A stretch of DNA of 64,000 nt, taken from positions 1 through 64,000 of the forward strand of contig JACCGJ010011388.1 of the NCBI GenBank assembly GCA_013407085.1, given 5' to 3'. The position numbers were made by a program, and so were the translations under genes. This DNA comes from Atriophallophorus winterbourni (Eukaryota > Platyhelminthes > Trematoda > Plagiorchiida > Microphallidae). The notes beneath the pieces are model-generated. The model was not told the DNA's origin. It made no database searches and worked only from the letters and a program-made list of their open reading frames with translations. Numbering within the stretch: position 1 is the stretch's first letter; every line of letters begins with the position of its first letter. Shown here one piece after another: positions 41,842-53,953 of this stretch.

Positions 41842-44582
41842 GTGATTCCATGCGTTTTCCGATTTCTGCATGAAAACCAATTAGTTGCCATGTCTCACCC
41901 AACTCGAAGAAGTATTTTTCGCGAGCTACTGACATTGCCTTCTGCTCTGTCTGAACATTTCCACGGTCAAGTTGAGTTGGTCGTTCAGGAAGACCTTGAT
42001 ATATCCCGGATTTTGTTTGATATTTCTCCAAGTAAAGGCGTCTATCGTCATGGCGTTTTCCGCTTTGTTGTAAGGGAGTCTTCATTCTGTTATCCTTTCA
42101 TCATTGCAGTTTAATATTCCGGATGGATATCCCAACAGTTGCCCCGACGTAAGCTGTTTTCCGGCTCCCTTTCATCCTAATATCGACCCAAGATCTATGG
42201 TCAACAATGTTTGTGTCAATATTCTCTCACAGTGGGAAAGGTATTCGCTTTCACGTGATCTACTTTCAGCACTTTTGATTTGCTTTCTGTACTCCACGGA
42301 ATCTTATTCTTGTTTTATGAACCAAACTTTGACAGTCCGCTCAACAACACTATCCCCTCGTTCGAAGATGGTGTGACGTTTGAAAAATGCGTGCATTGTT
42401 CGCTTTTTGGTGGCACACTAAATGGCATTAAATACCTACCGAATGCGGCATTTTGTGCATGGGCGAATGAAAATAGTATAAAGCCACCTCCACTCCCTCC
42501 TGAAATTTTTACCCCGCTTTGTCCGGAATCTGTAAGTGTTTCGATGGTACCATTTTCATTTTTTGTACACTTGTCCTTCCTTATACGAGATCCACCATCG
42601 GCAGAGGCAGTCTCACTGATTGTTCCCTTTATTTTTTGTATTTCGTCACTATGCTGGTGCAACATACGACCGATACTTGTGTCTGGTTTCAATGGTACAA
42701 TCACGACGTTAGTCCTTTTCTAACATTTTGCCACTGTACGCTGTATCCAGTCTCCATCTGGGTTTCGACGCGCTACTCTTTTAATTGAATTCTCTGTTGT
42801 TTGATCGCCTTTATTTTTGTAGGTTTGCTATACTTCGGAGTATCACTACTTAAACGCTCCTCTGGATTTCGTTTTGTGATTCTATAATGCACTCTTATAT
42901 ATTTAAAATATTATTGTTTATTTGCCTATGATGTGTGTACACGTTCCTTAATGTTGTTTATATAGGATATTTTTTATTTATTTGACGATAGCTGTTTCCA
43001 ACACTGATCATTTGATACCCACCGAGCACCTAATTTTGGTCACATCACTTCCGGGGAATTTGGTGATTCGTTTGAAACTGTGTGTGACCATGAGTTCGGT
43101 ATGCTTGTTAACATTACCATGGTTGTCAAAACGACTGGCTGCTTTTATTTCTTTTCGAAGGATGGCGTCGCTACTTTTTCTCCTTGAACCTGTGGCGTTA
43201 TTAACAACTTTAGGCTATAGAAATTGACATTTCTAATATCAGTTAACTCGCTCATGCTTGTTTATTTTTATTATCGCGATCAGTTTCAGCCCGTGCTGAC
43301 GAACGAACCAATCAGCGAACCAATCGCTCTGCCCTACATCCGCCAAGAATCCCATATCAGTGACTACTTTCGCCGCACGTTGTCTCCTTTATACGAAACT
43401 TGGGATGAGTTGTCTATTCATACGGCGGCGAGTTTTTTGCGTGATATTTCCTATCTGCAAGCGTTTCATATTACTTTACAAAATCCGAGTAATGAGAGGC
43501 ATTCTATAGGGAATGAGCCATGGACAAATTTTGTGAGGTACTATTTTATCGAACGCACTTCAGAGGAGTTCGGTAATTTTTTATGTGAGGCTGTTAATTC
43601 TTGTGCCCCTCCTTTGTTCTGGATTGATGTGGGCATACCTGGTCCTATACAACGGACAAGCAATCGTATTTGGGTTCCACGACGTGTACCTCATACGCTT
43701 GCAGAGATGGCATTGTCCTTCGACACCTGGATGTATTATAATTCGATGGAAAATCGAGATCCAGATCATTTGACTCCCGATTCATTTTCTGTGCGATCTG
43801 AAGCATTGGATATTCGCAGCGATCAAAATTCTCCTTTGGAAGAAACCAGTATTCCACGTAATGATTCCGCTTGCTTTTCTGCCGATGTCATCACACTTGA
43901 TCAAAAAGAGAATGAAAACCAGACCGTTATCTGCAATGCATCTTCTTCTTTATTAAGTCATTTAGATACATCACTCAAATCGGAAGATCCTTTAACCGAT
44001 TTAAATCATTCTGCTATCGCTTCTGCTCACACTGTATTGGAAAATGTTTGTGAGCGTTCGCCTCGTATTTTGTGTAATTATGAGGATGACTCGCGAACGC
44101 AAGATGCGTTCAGTGATTGTGAAAAGCACTCTTTGAATCATTCTCTGCCAGCCGATTGTAACGATCCTTTGAACGCCCCTGCTATGGACAGTATTCAATA
44201 CTCGGATTCCCCAATCCTGGCACTCGATAATGATGAAGTGCAGAATGTTGACGAAGACGCGCCGAATTCGGAGCCACCTGTCGGTTCTGATGTTATGGAA
44301 AACATAGAAGAAGAGGCAGAATCACGTTCCATTGTGCAAAAAAGGAGACAATATTTTAAATGGCTTCGCGTAATTTTCCCATTCTTCGGACCGCCTTGGT
44401 TCCATTTGTATCAGACGAGATGGCCGCCAGTTCTTGCACCCGGCTGCTTAATTGCTTTCAATTTATCTACGCATTTCAATTGCTCGGTTTGTCCGGCGTC
44501 TTCCTCACAGTTGATGGTCGACTTGTTTTTCCGTTCTCAGCGCCGCGACAAGCCAAAATCACTATTGCTGGTTGATCCTTTG
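41842..44582 (+). CDS. UBC (E2-like) fold protein, host gene with micro-introns
   Basis: Exons: 41890 (or 41842)-42069, 42110-42240, 42270-42531 and 43290-44582; all phases agree and give about 622 codons from ATG 41890. Introns are 40, 29 and 758 nt, each GT-AG. Residues 1-150 form a ubiquitin-conjugating domain: FRFVFNIPDGYP, the FHPNID (HPN) motif, a putative catalytic Cys in NNVCVNIL (codon 42212-42214), W, and FYEPNFDSPLNN. The HPN-to-Cys distance is about three residues longer than usual. A 430-residue Ser/Asp/Glu-rich tail follows, ending near KRRQYFKWLRVIFPFF. An E2 would pass ubiquitin or a ubiquitin-like protein to targets. I cannot name the orthologue. The last exon is unresolved: GTAAGC follows 44582, otherwise the frame runs to TGA 44697. 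Confidence 0.75.
42070..42109 (+). other. 40-nt intron
   Basis: GTAAGG...TTGCAG. Removal joins HGVFRFV to FNIPDGYP, restoring the E2 beta-sheet motif. Confidence 0.8.
42241..42269 (+). other. 29-nt intron
   Basis: GTATTC...TTTCAG. Removal joins SQWE to STFDLLSVLHGILFLF in frame, matching the E2 region after the catalytic Cys. Without it, the two halves of the domain are in different frames. Confidence 0.75.
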
Positions 44583-44699
44583 GTAAGCATGCGTATGTAT
44601 CTAATCGTTTGTTCGACTCCCTGTTTCACGGTTTCCCTGGGAAACCTCATCATTTATAACTGGCTTTCCGTGTCTAACATTATTTTTATCGACGCTTGA

Positions 44700-45009
44700 T
44701 TTCCAACTTTCTGGGAAAGTGATTCGACCTTGTATAACTTTATTTGCTATTTTCGCTTAGCACTAAGTGAAATCCCGTTCAAATTGTCATCCGTTGCGAG
44801 GATAGCCCAGATTTGGGAGACAAAATTGGTGTTTCACAGATTCCTTATTATGCACCAGCGTTTCTCACTCACAAACTGTAGTTGTTGCATGGTGTGTTTG
44901 AATTGATGGTACTCATTACAGTCTCGGAAATTGTCGGTATTGTCTAATTTAACGGTATCATATGGGACTGCCTGGATCATATACATACATATGTACATAT
45001 TGCAATACA
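44700..45009. other. No recognisable gene
   Basis: AT-rich sequence after the E2-like gene, possibly holding its last exon or 3' UTR. I could not choose an acceptor site. Confidence 0.4.
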
Positions 45010-45360
45010 TATATACTTGCTGTTGTTGGCCTCCTATCAATGTTGACCATGAATTTACACCATAAGCGCAATAGGTTTTCATGCTCCAGAGCTTTTCGAA
45101 TGACTAAGCCTTTTGATTCTGGAGGAACAATCTCTCCATCAGCGCTCACAGCGATCGGCATTACTCGGACGAACAATGCCAGTAGCACGCTGACGGCATT
45201 CTCCCCAACTGGTATGCACAATGCCAAGAGCTCCCATATCTCTTTTGTAAACCTCCTTTTAACGCGCAAGTGTGGTCTGGTCCGTGTTAGACTTCCTGAT
45301 TTTAACTCACCATAGAGTAAATCTTTTGGAATACAACCATCTTCCATACTGCACTCTTCT
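45010..45360 (-). mobile_element. RTE-type RT C-terminal fragment
   Basis: The minus strand reads MEDGCIPKDLLYGELKSG and RTRPHLRVKRRFTKEIWELL, matching 40470-40620 of the RTE-type LINE, with the 3' region VIRKALEHEN. Degraded. Confidence 0.7.
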
Positions 45361-47384
45361 TAGTGTAGAGTGAGCATTCTATCTAGACCGGCTGTAGAGA
45401 GCAAATAATCATTCATACATACATGTATACATGAGACCGGTGGTGCCCATTGACTTGTGCTACTCTTAGTTACCTCTGTTAGACGAATTTCGTTTGCTTA
45501 AATCCATTTGTTTGCTCAAATTCGCCAATGAACCATTCTACTTGATCACTCGTAGTATAGAGATGTCCGTAGTGAAACGTTATTGTTCTCGGTTTATCTG
45601 GACAGTGCAGTTGTCAAAATTGTTAAACACTGATGCAAGTCCTTGCAAACATATTTTCGGTTGTACGCATAAACCATCGCGCCGCCGAGGTGTCATCTTG
45701 ACCGGAATGTTTTGCATTTGCATCAAATTTTCTCTATACCACCTACATTTTTGTCACTCACATATTTTTCCGCATTCCTAATCGTATGGGGTTTCGCATA
45801 TAGTATAAAACCAATGTGTGGGGTCTCATCAAGTTGGTTGTTAGCAAGATGACCATATTTTATCTACCATGGCCAAGCAGTACGCTTAAGGCAAAGTTCA
45901 TCCATTGCACTCATGTAGCTAGCCAAACTAAATACTTGATTTATCAACTTCCAAGTACATTTTGCACGTATTAAATCTGACCGACAAACCGTTTTCTCTC
46001 AATTCTTTTAGGCTCTCTCGCCATGCAGTCCGATATTTAACTTGGTTGCCGAATTCCCTGTTGATCGCATTCCAGCTTTCTTTGTAGACGCCAACTGCTC
46101 GTGGTATAGTATGTGTTGGCTTTCTGTCTTTGACCTCATATTCGGTCGGGTTTTGACGCGCCAAACTGCATCAGAGTGGTTTTTAACCTCCCTGCTGTCT
46201 GTGACTTACTTAATTTCCAACTGGACTGCCTACTTTTCTCGAATGGAAACACTCGGCACATGCATCGGCTATCGTCGCCCACAATTGAATTGGATCATTT
46301 CATCAATTGGTTGGTCATGTGTGTATCCCGCAACGTTGGGATGTGGGCAAGCCCCGTTACTCGACGCATGGCCGATGCATTTGCTCACGGGAATGTTCCA
46401 TCTCTCTGGCGTGGCCATGTTGAAGCTCAACGGTAATCGGTTGAGCGCTTTGTCAGATTTGCCTCACTGTAATATTTTCATCCCTTTCACTGATTTACAT
46501 GATTTGTGATTTTCACAGTAATTCCTTTTAATTTTCAAAAAGTTCAGTTCATATATAACCGTCTAACAATTATGAGACATTTCGCTAATGTTTTTATCGA
46601 CAATTCTTTTGTGACTGCTACTCATTTTTTATTTTTATTTTTATTATTTTTTAACTGAAACGAATCCTAATACAAGATATGTTGAAACTTTGCTTTTATT
46701 GACATCCGATTATGTAGCTATTTGGGTGAACTGATTGATTAGCTGTCTATAAAATGCTCCCATATGGCGCGCGTCTCAAATAGCCTCCGACAACCAAGTC
46801 CAGCTTCTGGCCTGCACGAGTGGCTTCCCGAGCCCGGCGGAACTACTTCTACCAACAAGTGAAGGTGTGATGGCGAGTGACTGGCGCCTGAAAACCAGTT
46901 TGCTTCAGGCAGATGCAGCTCGTTAGCTTGGGAGGGCATTTCATCTAAGGGAAGGAAAAACCTGATTTTAAATCTCCGCTACCTTGCAGGATACCCGATC
47001 GCAGGAAATGCTTCGGTAGATACCCTGAGGAAAAATCTGGAGCAGCGTCTTGTAGACGGTTAGAATGTGCACATGGCAAGCCTTGTTTCCCTGTTTAGTC
47101 TCGTCTAACCTAACCAATAATTCTGCACTGCTCAGTAGCGATTCTTTCGTTCACAAATTCCTACTGCGAATCACCTCGTGACTGATCAGGGCCAACATTG
47201 CTCCAAATGTGCATGTGACTCCGTTTTGTGTGTAACGGAATCAGATAACCGAATTTGATTGCGAACATATGATCGTTTATGTGCGTGTATCACTGATTTT
47301 CACAGTAGGGCTTTGATAATACATCTTTATCGATTTCGTTACCGAATCACCATGTTTTCGCATTATCGGTATTTTTGAGTGTGT
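45361..47384. other. Region with only uncertain ORFs
   Basis: The minus-strand ORF 46164-45928 (78 codons, KESWNAINREFGNQVKYRTA) has protein-like composition but no recognised family. The overlapping plus-strand ORF 46042-46509 (155 codons, hydrophobic) is equally unplaced. At most one can be real. The rest shows nothing I can assign. Confidence 0.35.
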
Positions 47385-47768
47385 CTATTTTGAGAGCATT
47401 GAGAAGAAAAAGAAAATAACTAACGGCTTAAAATTAAAGCTTCTTTTTCCGCCTCTGACTCTGATTAGGAGTCCAAGACACTTCTGATCGTCTTCATACT
47501 CTAAACCACTCGGTATGGCACGGCGCTGTTCGAGTAGCATGAAGGACTCAGCAGAGACCCAGCGGTGTGACTGTTGACGAGTGACTTTGCAGCATTTCGT
47601 AGCAGAGTCATTGAGTGCTTGCTTAAAGTAGTGCCAATGACGATCCAGCTCGACCGGACTATGTTTAGAAGGGGAAGCCGATAGAGTATTATAGAATCTG
47701 GCTTTTACTTCAGGCAGCGATGAAGCGTTTGTGTCTAGCTTGGGACGCTTTAGTTTTGGTTTACCCAC
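47385..47768 (-). mobile_element. RTE-type endonuclease-RT linker fragment
   Basis: The 127-codon frame has LDRHWHYFKQALNDSATKCC and HRWVSAESFMLLEQRRAI, which match the linker between endonuclease and RT in RTE-clade elements (a W-[IV]-S-A-E/D motif with LLEKRR). No RT follows, so the copy is truncated. Confidence 0.55.
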
Positions 47769-48239
47769 GAATTGATGGTTGATTGTTGCGCATTCTATTT
47801 ATCTTGAATCGCAAGGTCATTGGTTCCCAGCCACTGTTCCACGAGGAGATGATAGGTGAAAATCGTTCAATTTCCTAATCACGAGGCAGCGCGCCGAAAT
47901 TCGAATTCAAAATTGCCTAATTTCTTATATTGCGGTGCTCACAGCCTATCGCGTACTACTTCATTTCTTGATTTCAAATATGTGAGCGATAAAGATGACT
48001 GTCTGAGATCTGCGCAAAGAAAAATACCGAGTGGCCATCTAACATCCAAGATTCTTAATGCGTACTCCACTGCCTGGATGCTATTCAGACTTCACACTAC
48101 CTGCGGGACATCGCACACTTTAAGGTGAATGTCTGTCGGTATTTTTATTCAGTGTGCGTCTGCAATTGGAATTAACGCCATGCAGATTTGGTAAACCCCT
48201 TTATTTGAATCGTACCTCGTCGATTATTTGCGAAATAAT

Positions 48240-48790
48240 CCATGTTTTACCCCCACGCAACACACGAGCGGAAGCAGAATGCTTTCCATCTGCGTACCAT
48301 CAATCGTATCTTGAACATATCGTTGATGGAAAAACTGAAGTGCTTTCTAAAGCTGGTCTGTAGAGCATGTTCACTATATTGTCACGTCTTCAAAAGGGAA
48401 AATGGTCATATTCCAAAAGATCTACTCTATGGTGAGTTGGAACAAGGATGTCAATCGCACTTGCGGTACAAAGACGTTTGCAAAGTAGATATGAAAGTTC
48501 TTGGCATTGACCCCATCAGTTTGGAAGAACGTGTTCTCGACCGCTAGTTTTTGAGGCGTTGTGTAAAGCGTAGTTTGCATGGTGGGGAGGAGCAGAAACA
48601 GCTCTTGGGTGCTGAACGCAGATCACACCGCCATCGTGCAACTGAAGCCTATCGCCGCGAGCATTGTGGGAGACATTGCTCCCCTAATCGGACTCTTTAG
48701 TCATTCGAAATTCTTTGGAGCATGAAAAAGTCATTCGGTTGTGATGTGCATCCATGGTCGACATTGATCGAAGGAGGCCAACATTAACCT
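48240..48790 (+). mobile_element. RTE-type RT C-terminal fragment
   Basis: The plus strand gives RKQNAFHLRTINRILNIS, GHIPKDLLYGELEQG, HLRYKDVCKVDMKVLG and, after a stop, LGAERRSHRHRATE. It matches 40300-40870 of the RTE-type LINE, including 3' UTR sequence (CATCCATGGTCGACATTGAT). Confidence 0.75.
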
Positions 48791-49079
48791 CCATATACAA
48801 ACACTGCATTATTTGCTATTTCGGAAAGGCCTTGATGCTCCTCACACTTAGTCGTTAATGCACAGTCCTCCCAAAATGTTTTTTAACTGTGGTACATGTA
48901 TATAGGAAAACAAATAGATTTCATGTACAAGATTGGCTCACGCGACCTTGAATACCCCAGTGCCGAAAAGATTTGGGTACCTGGATATGCTCCAGCTTAA
49001 AAACTTCAATTCAGACAGCCACATTTCATTAATCTGCTCTAGGTGATAGTGGGGAAATACCTTTTCAAATTTCATATAG

Positions 49080-49200
49080 ATCATGAATAGGTACGTGATG
49101 CCGGTTATGGACTATGATGCGCGGACCTGCTTTCCTTGGCTGAAGAGGGATGCAGAATTCACCGCTCAACGAAACAGACCTCATCAAGATTGGGTACCTT
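49080..49200 (+). mobile_element. Short CR1 RT thumb fragment
   Basis: IMNRYVMPVMDYDARTCFPW followed by LKRD resembles the thumb of LINE-B (TYLRPVMKYGVQSWSPWLKRD with changes). The rest of 48790-50480 has no feature I can assign. Confidence 0.5.
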
Positions 49201-50479
49201 AAATGAAAATGCTCGACTACAGCCATCCAATAATCAATTGAGACCTTATTTTGCTTTTTCTAAGTGTACCTCGGTGTCTTCCATTTCGAATAAATGAGGC
49301 TTAAGTATTCGTAGACACGTGGAGATACTTAGAAAGTCAGAGGTCCATTTCAGTCATTCTACGTCTCCGATATAACGGAGAACTCAGAATTTTTACAGTA
49401 AAAAAGCAAACCACAAAATGACGATGTATATATATTGCTTCTGGCCAATTGAGGCCAGACCGCATATCATGTCCTATTGTCCTTTACACGTCACACCAAT
49501 TTGTCGATCTCTTCCCGATTCAGCCTCTAGATCAAAGTTTTCTGTGCAAACTGTTCACACACGAATCCCACAACACAAGGTAGCGCCAATTGGTCAAACA
49601 CGTTTTATTACGTACATGTCAAGGCACACCATATCACATATCCATCTGATATAGGCAAATCAGGTCATCAACATGACCTGAAACATGTCTGTCCAGGTTG
49701 TCTGATTTTTCAAGCGATTTCGTGCCAGCCGGTTCATTTCAAGCCCTCGACACACAGGACTCGTTCGTCCGATCTTGACAAATCGCATCCATCTCCGAGG
49801 ATCTTGTCGCCTTAAGCTTTCTCGTGCAATCCCTCCGATAGACAAATTATTACGGTTTCGCGATTGTCGTCGTCGGTGGTTTAGTCGCTTCCGGCTCTTG
49901 TGTTCTGCCGGGAGTTGGTATTCTGCATATCACCCGAAAGCTCGTGATTACTGCTAATCGATAGTTCACTCTGTGCTATGATTTCTTCGGAAAAGCTGTT
50001 TCAAATGGAACGAATTCGAACAAAAATGACGCTGGCTATCCGAATCGAGGTCGTGGTATGTTCAACCTCTTGAAATGTTCGAGTGTTCAAGTACATTCCC
50101 TGGGATCAACTAATTATTGAGGGGGACATTTTCAGTGTGGAGAATTTTAATGTTCTATATGATTTTATTTAGCATGGGTCGGTGTGTAAGATCTTGCGTT
50201 TGGACGCTCTAATGTGGAATGGTATATTCTGGTAACGTGCGACTAACTTGGTAATTTAATGAAAAATTCTGGTAAGGAGTTCAATATGCTTTGAGAGTTA
50301 TGGTGCCCAGGCTTGAATTGAATATTCCATAACAGGACACACATGTATTACATATCCAGGGTTAGGTTTCGGGCTTGACACTTGTTAAAATATTTTATGT
50401 ATAACCATTATACGAAATTATTTATTATGAACTGAATGCCAATAGCGTCGTGTGTTGAGCTTACCCGACGCAAGGACAC

Positions 50480-50720
50480 AGATCTTTTTCTGTAATACAT
50501 CAGTCGAGTTCCTGTATGCCATGTCGCAAAATCTGACGCAGAGGTTTGCCAGGCGCAGCATTTTACACATTTCAGGATTAAAGGGCAACTCATTAGCACG
50601 CGAACAACGGTATAATTTGCAAAGATGCCGTTGTAATGCGGTACAGTCGTCAAAGGGCCACACCTCCTTCTATATTTCAATATCGCCATTAAGCAGTTTC
50701 AACTTACATGGGATATCCTC
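50480..50720 (-). mobile_element. Short CR1 RT fragment
   Basis: The minus strand reads DDCTALQRHLCKLYRCSRAN then ELPFNPEMCKMLRL, equivalent to the LINE-D segment after FADD (DCAYLQADL, NQLPFNPQKCRSL). Confidence 0.6.
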
Positions 50721-51914
50721 CACTATATTATTCATATACATGAAAAAGTGTTTCTGGAACATAGACTTCAGTGGCATTTATTCTTTTAGAATGGGTTCTG
50801 TCAATGCGAACTTTGACGTATCTATCTGTGAGAAAGCGCGCCATGATATCAGACACTCCTAAAGATTCAAACATTAGATTAGAAGGTCACGCTGTTCCTT
50901 ATCGAGAGCTATGAAAATATCATTGAAATAACATACTTATTTGCATGCACTTCTACCACACACACCTCACGACTGGTTTCATGCTGTTTGCGCTCTTCCT
51001 GTACGGACAAGGAATCGAGATCTACATGGCTTACTGTTGAGGTTTCTTTTTTCTGCTTTAGGCGATTAATGTGAGTTGTTAGAATTCCGCTCATATCTAA
51101 GGGCCCATGTGAAAACCTCCATTTGCAGCAGTTATGTTGCAGTTCATTTCGTTTGATTCATGTTTGTTAGAGCCATGTACCGCTAAGCGGTTTTGCGCTT
51201 GTTTCGCTAGTACAGGTTAACGTTCTTCCCATGAAACTGTGAAATAAACGCGCAATGAAACATTTGTCTATTAAAGGATGCTGTGAACAAGATTTCCCGC
51301 ATCTTGTTCAGACGAGAGTACTACACCTGATAGCCTGGGTGTGTTTTTGGAAGTGTAAATAGCAGTGTCAAATAGCGGGTGAATGAGTGAAAGCGCCTCA
51401 TTTTGAGCTTCCTCTTCCTTTAGCTAGAGTGCAGTTGATTCGATCAAACTACTAAAATAATCGTCTTCTTTTCTCTCGTCAATTCCAAGCTTAAATTATT
51501 TATTCCTGATTTACACGGATCCCTCTTTAAATTTAAGCTTTTTCGATATGACCGCTGGCCCACTTCATAGATGTCGTGTTGTACTGAATTGTTGGGCGAA
51601 TCGGGTTAATTTCTAGATTGAAGAGTGTTTCGTAGATGTTTACAGGCTTTGATGTTTGACATAATTAAGCCACGTGTCTTGACCTGACTTCTGTGGTTCT
51701 AGAAAAGTTTAAAAAGTAATAAAATTTCTCAAACTCTACTAAACTTCATTTCTGTAACGAACGTGCGTCTTACCATACTTGTGTCGGAGTGATCAGCTCC
51801 CTGGAACTCACTTGATATTTTGAGTTTGCGTACCATGTTTATAATTTGCATTAACGTAGATATAAAAATTTCAGATATTTTCGAATAAAGCTTTTAAACT
51901 TTTATTCTGAACCC

Positions 51915-51915
<1 letters not shown>
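50721..51915. other. No recognisable feature
   Basis: Short ORFs only, with no motif and no repeat that I can link to other parts of the window. Confidence 0.4.

Positions 51916-51954
<39 letters not shown>
51916..51954. repeat. (TA)n microsatellite
   Basis: About 38 bp of uninterrupted TA. Confidence 0.9.
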
Positions 51955-51958
<4 letters not shown>

Positions 51959-51959
51959 A

Positions 51960-52190
51960 ATGTGAATCTGTATTTGAACATCGTAGTTCATTGTATGAAC
52001 CCTATGCAACAGTGGCATTCAAGTATAAACTTGTTTACCATTTATCCACTGTTTCAAGGCTCACTGAACCTAATCTTACTGTCTCCACCTGATGACGGCA
52101 AACAGCCAGAAACCGGTAGTGGAGTGTAATTTTGGGGGATGTGAGCAACACATCACTTTGGTCATCCATAAGTGACTTGAGTGCTTGACC
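51960..52190 (+). mobile_element. PLE-type terminal fragment carrying a hammerhead-like motif
   Basis: The part 52035-52088 matches 17405-17483, and 52080-52170 matches the two inverted-repeat arms (GGCAAACAG, AGAAACCG, ATGAGCAACACA). Hammerhead motifs are known from PLE terminal repeats, so I infer a PLE origin for all four. No coding sequence. Confidence 0.55.
52083..52124 (+). ncRNA. Candidate type I hammerhead ribozyme
   Basis: In order: stem I CTCCAC, core CTGATGA, stem II CGGC-AAACA-GCCA, core GAAA, stem III palindrome CCGG, TA cleavage site (NUH), stem I GTGGAG. Stem I pairs perfectly over six bases. Stem II has three good pairs but a C-A mismatch where G-C is usual. Stem III is too short to close by itself, as in hammerheads that work as dimers. 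All invariant core bases are present. Confidence 0.65.
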
Positions 52191-52199
52191 ACGAATCAC

Positions 52200-52680
52200 G
52201 ATTCAAAGTTATTCAAAGTTTTAATGGTCCAAAAAGTAAATACTTTACAGTAACCACAGATTAAAAATATAGGGAATTCATAAAAACAACACAAATGTTT
52301 TAAACACAAGGAAAGTCAGCACGTGTATTCAGGTGCAAGGTTGGGTTTAGTCAACATAAACTTGTCAAGTTCAGCCTTGAACATGTTCAGGCTTGTTGCG
52401 CAAATGATATGTGGGGGCAGTGAGTTCCATAGAAAACAGACTCTGACAGCAAAGAAAAACCTTCGACAATTTGGTCTGGAGTTTGGAATAATTAACTTGT
52501 ATCCATGCGATCTGCTACCACGTGCTTCTTGCCGATGAAACAGGTGTTCGAGTGGGTGATCCACTGTATGCAGAATATTGAAAAGCAGGATCAAGTCACC
52601 CCTGAGACGACGGTACGAAAAGTCAAAGAGGTTAAGTGTTGCGATCCGCTCCTCGTATGGCCTCTTGTATAGCCCGGTGT
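52200..52680 (-). mobile_element. Truncated CR1 copy, RT C-terminus and tail
   Basis: The minus frame 52594-52316 encodes CRRFFFAVRVCFLWNSLPPH, the C-terminal region of a LINE-B-like element. The tail at 52200 is a direct repeat, ATTCAAAGTT twice, a variant of the LINE-B tail unit. Confidence 0.75.
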
Positions 52681-52807
52681 GAAATATTTATTATGTTATG
52701 TTAATTACGAAGCTTGGTGCTTTTGTCAACATAAAATTCTTGAATCTTAAACAGAAAATTGACTTCAAAGACCATGAATTACATCATATAGATGGATTCC
52801 GTCCAGG

Positions 52808-53404
52808 TAATTCAAGGTTTTTAATGGTCTAAAAAGCAACAAGCTTAACAACAACCATAGGATGGTAAAAATTGAAATTTATGTGTATAAACAATATAAG
52901 AACATAGATTAAACAGTATATAAGTGTTCTGGAAATGAATAATGCAATAAAAATTCGTCTAATTTCGTTTTAAAGTCATGCAAGCTAGTGGCGTGAGCAA
53001 CGGTTGAAGGTAAACTGTTCCAAGTAAAACAGACACGGACAGAGTAAAAATACCTTCTGCAGTTCAGGCGGGAATGGGTTATGACCAGCGCATATTCATG
53101 GTCAATAATTCCTCGTATCCCTTCGCGTGAATAAATCCTGTAAGGGATGGTTCGGGGTATGGAATGTTTTGTAGAGTAAGATAAGCTCTCATCTTATTCG
53201 TCGATAGGGAAAATCGAACAGATTCAATTGAGCTATCCTTTCTTTATATGGTTTGCTTCGGATGCTGAGAACTAGTTTCGTTGAGCGGTGATAGATTCGC
53301 TGCATAAGTTCCACATCCCTCTTGAGCCACGGAGACCATGACTGCACACCATATTCCATGACTGGTCTCAAGTATGTCTTCATGATCCTTGGGAATATCT
53401 TATT
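52808..53404 (-). mobile_element. 5'-truncated copy of the LINE-B family
   Basis: It is closely similar to 3745-4345 of LINE-B, from the tail (GTAATTCAAGGTTTTTAATG) through the C-terminal region and thumb (MEYGVQSWSPWLKRD). It is truncated near 53404. Confidence 0.85.
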
Positions 53405-53519
53405 CATTCATAGATTTATTCATAGATTATATGCAGGTAAAAAGCTATGCTTTACAAGACCCACAAAAATGTACATAGGGTCGGATGGTGAAAAATATCA
53501 AAATATTGTTAGATTATTG

Positions 53520-53680
53520 TCAAACATTAAAAACATACTTTTCCATGTGGATATCTAGTGATTTTTTGAAAACTTCAACAGTTCCAGATTGTACCACATG
53601 AGTAGGTAAACAGTTCCACAGTTGCACATTGCGAACGGAAAATGCATATTTGCGGCAGTTCAACCTGCTATGCTGTTGGT
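53520..53680 (-). mobile_element. CR1 RT C-terminal fragment
   Basis: The minus strand reads SRLNCRKYAFSVRNVQLWNC and ends HMEKYVFNV before a stop near 53520. It is followed directly by a PLE terminal repeat. Confidence 0.65.
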
Positions 53681-53953
53681 AAGCAATAGAGGAAAATATT
53701 CGTAGCTCACGATGTGGATGGTGCTCACCTTGTGTTCGCCGAGCTTGCGTAGTTGTTCTTGGACGTTTCGTCATCAGGCTAGATGACATCATCAGCAAAA
53801 CTTCTTTCGAAGCGTCTTGTAGTTGGAATTCGTTGGTTATAATACCGTTTGCCTGTCCGTTCACGGCAACTCCCGCGGATTTGTTGAGTTCATGTTACGC
53901 CTTCTCCGTGAGCGGTTTCTCATTGGTCCATATGTTGCAGCCAGTTGGAGACG

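Noticed and set aside
44360..44575. Alternative frame inside the last E2-like exon (MASRNFPILRT)
   Set aside because: Protein-like, but using it needs an unsupported splice and it ends in TGA before the good donor; the main frame is continuous over 431 codons.
46042..46509. 155-codon hydrophobic ORF as a membrane protein gene
   Set aside because: No recognised family, overlaps an equally plausible opposite-strand ORF, and has no splice or neighbour support.
47800..47850. tRNA-like B-box (GGTTCCCAGCC)
   Set aside because: Does not match the B-box consensus well and no A-box or cloverleaf is evident.
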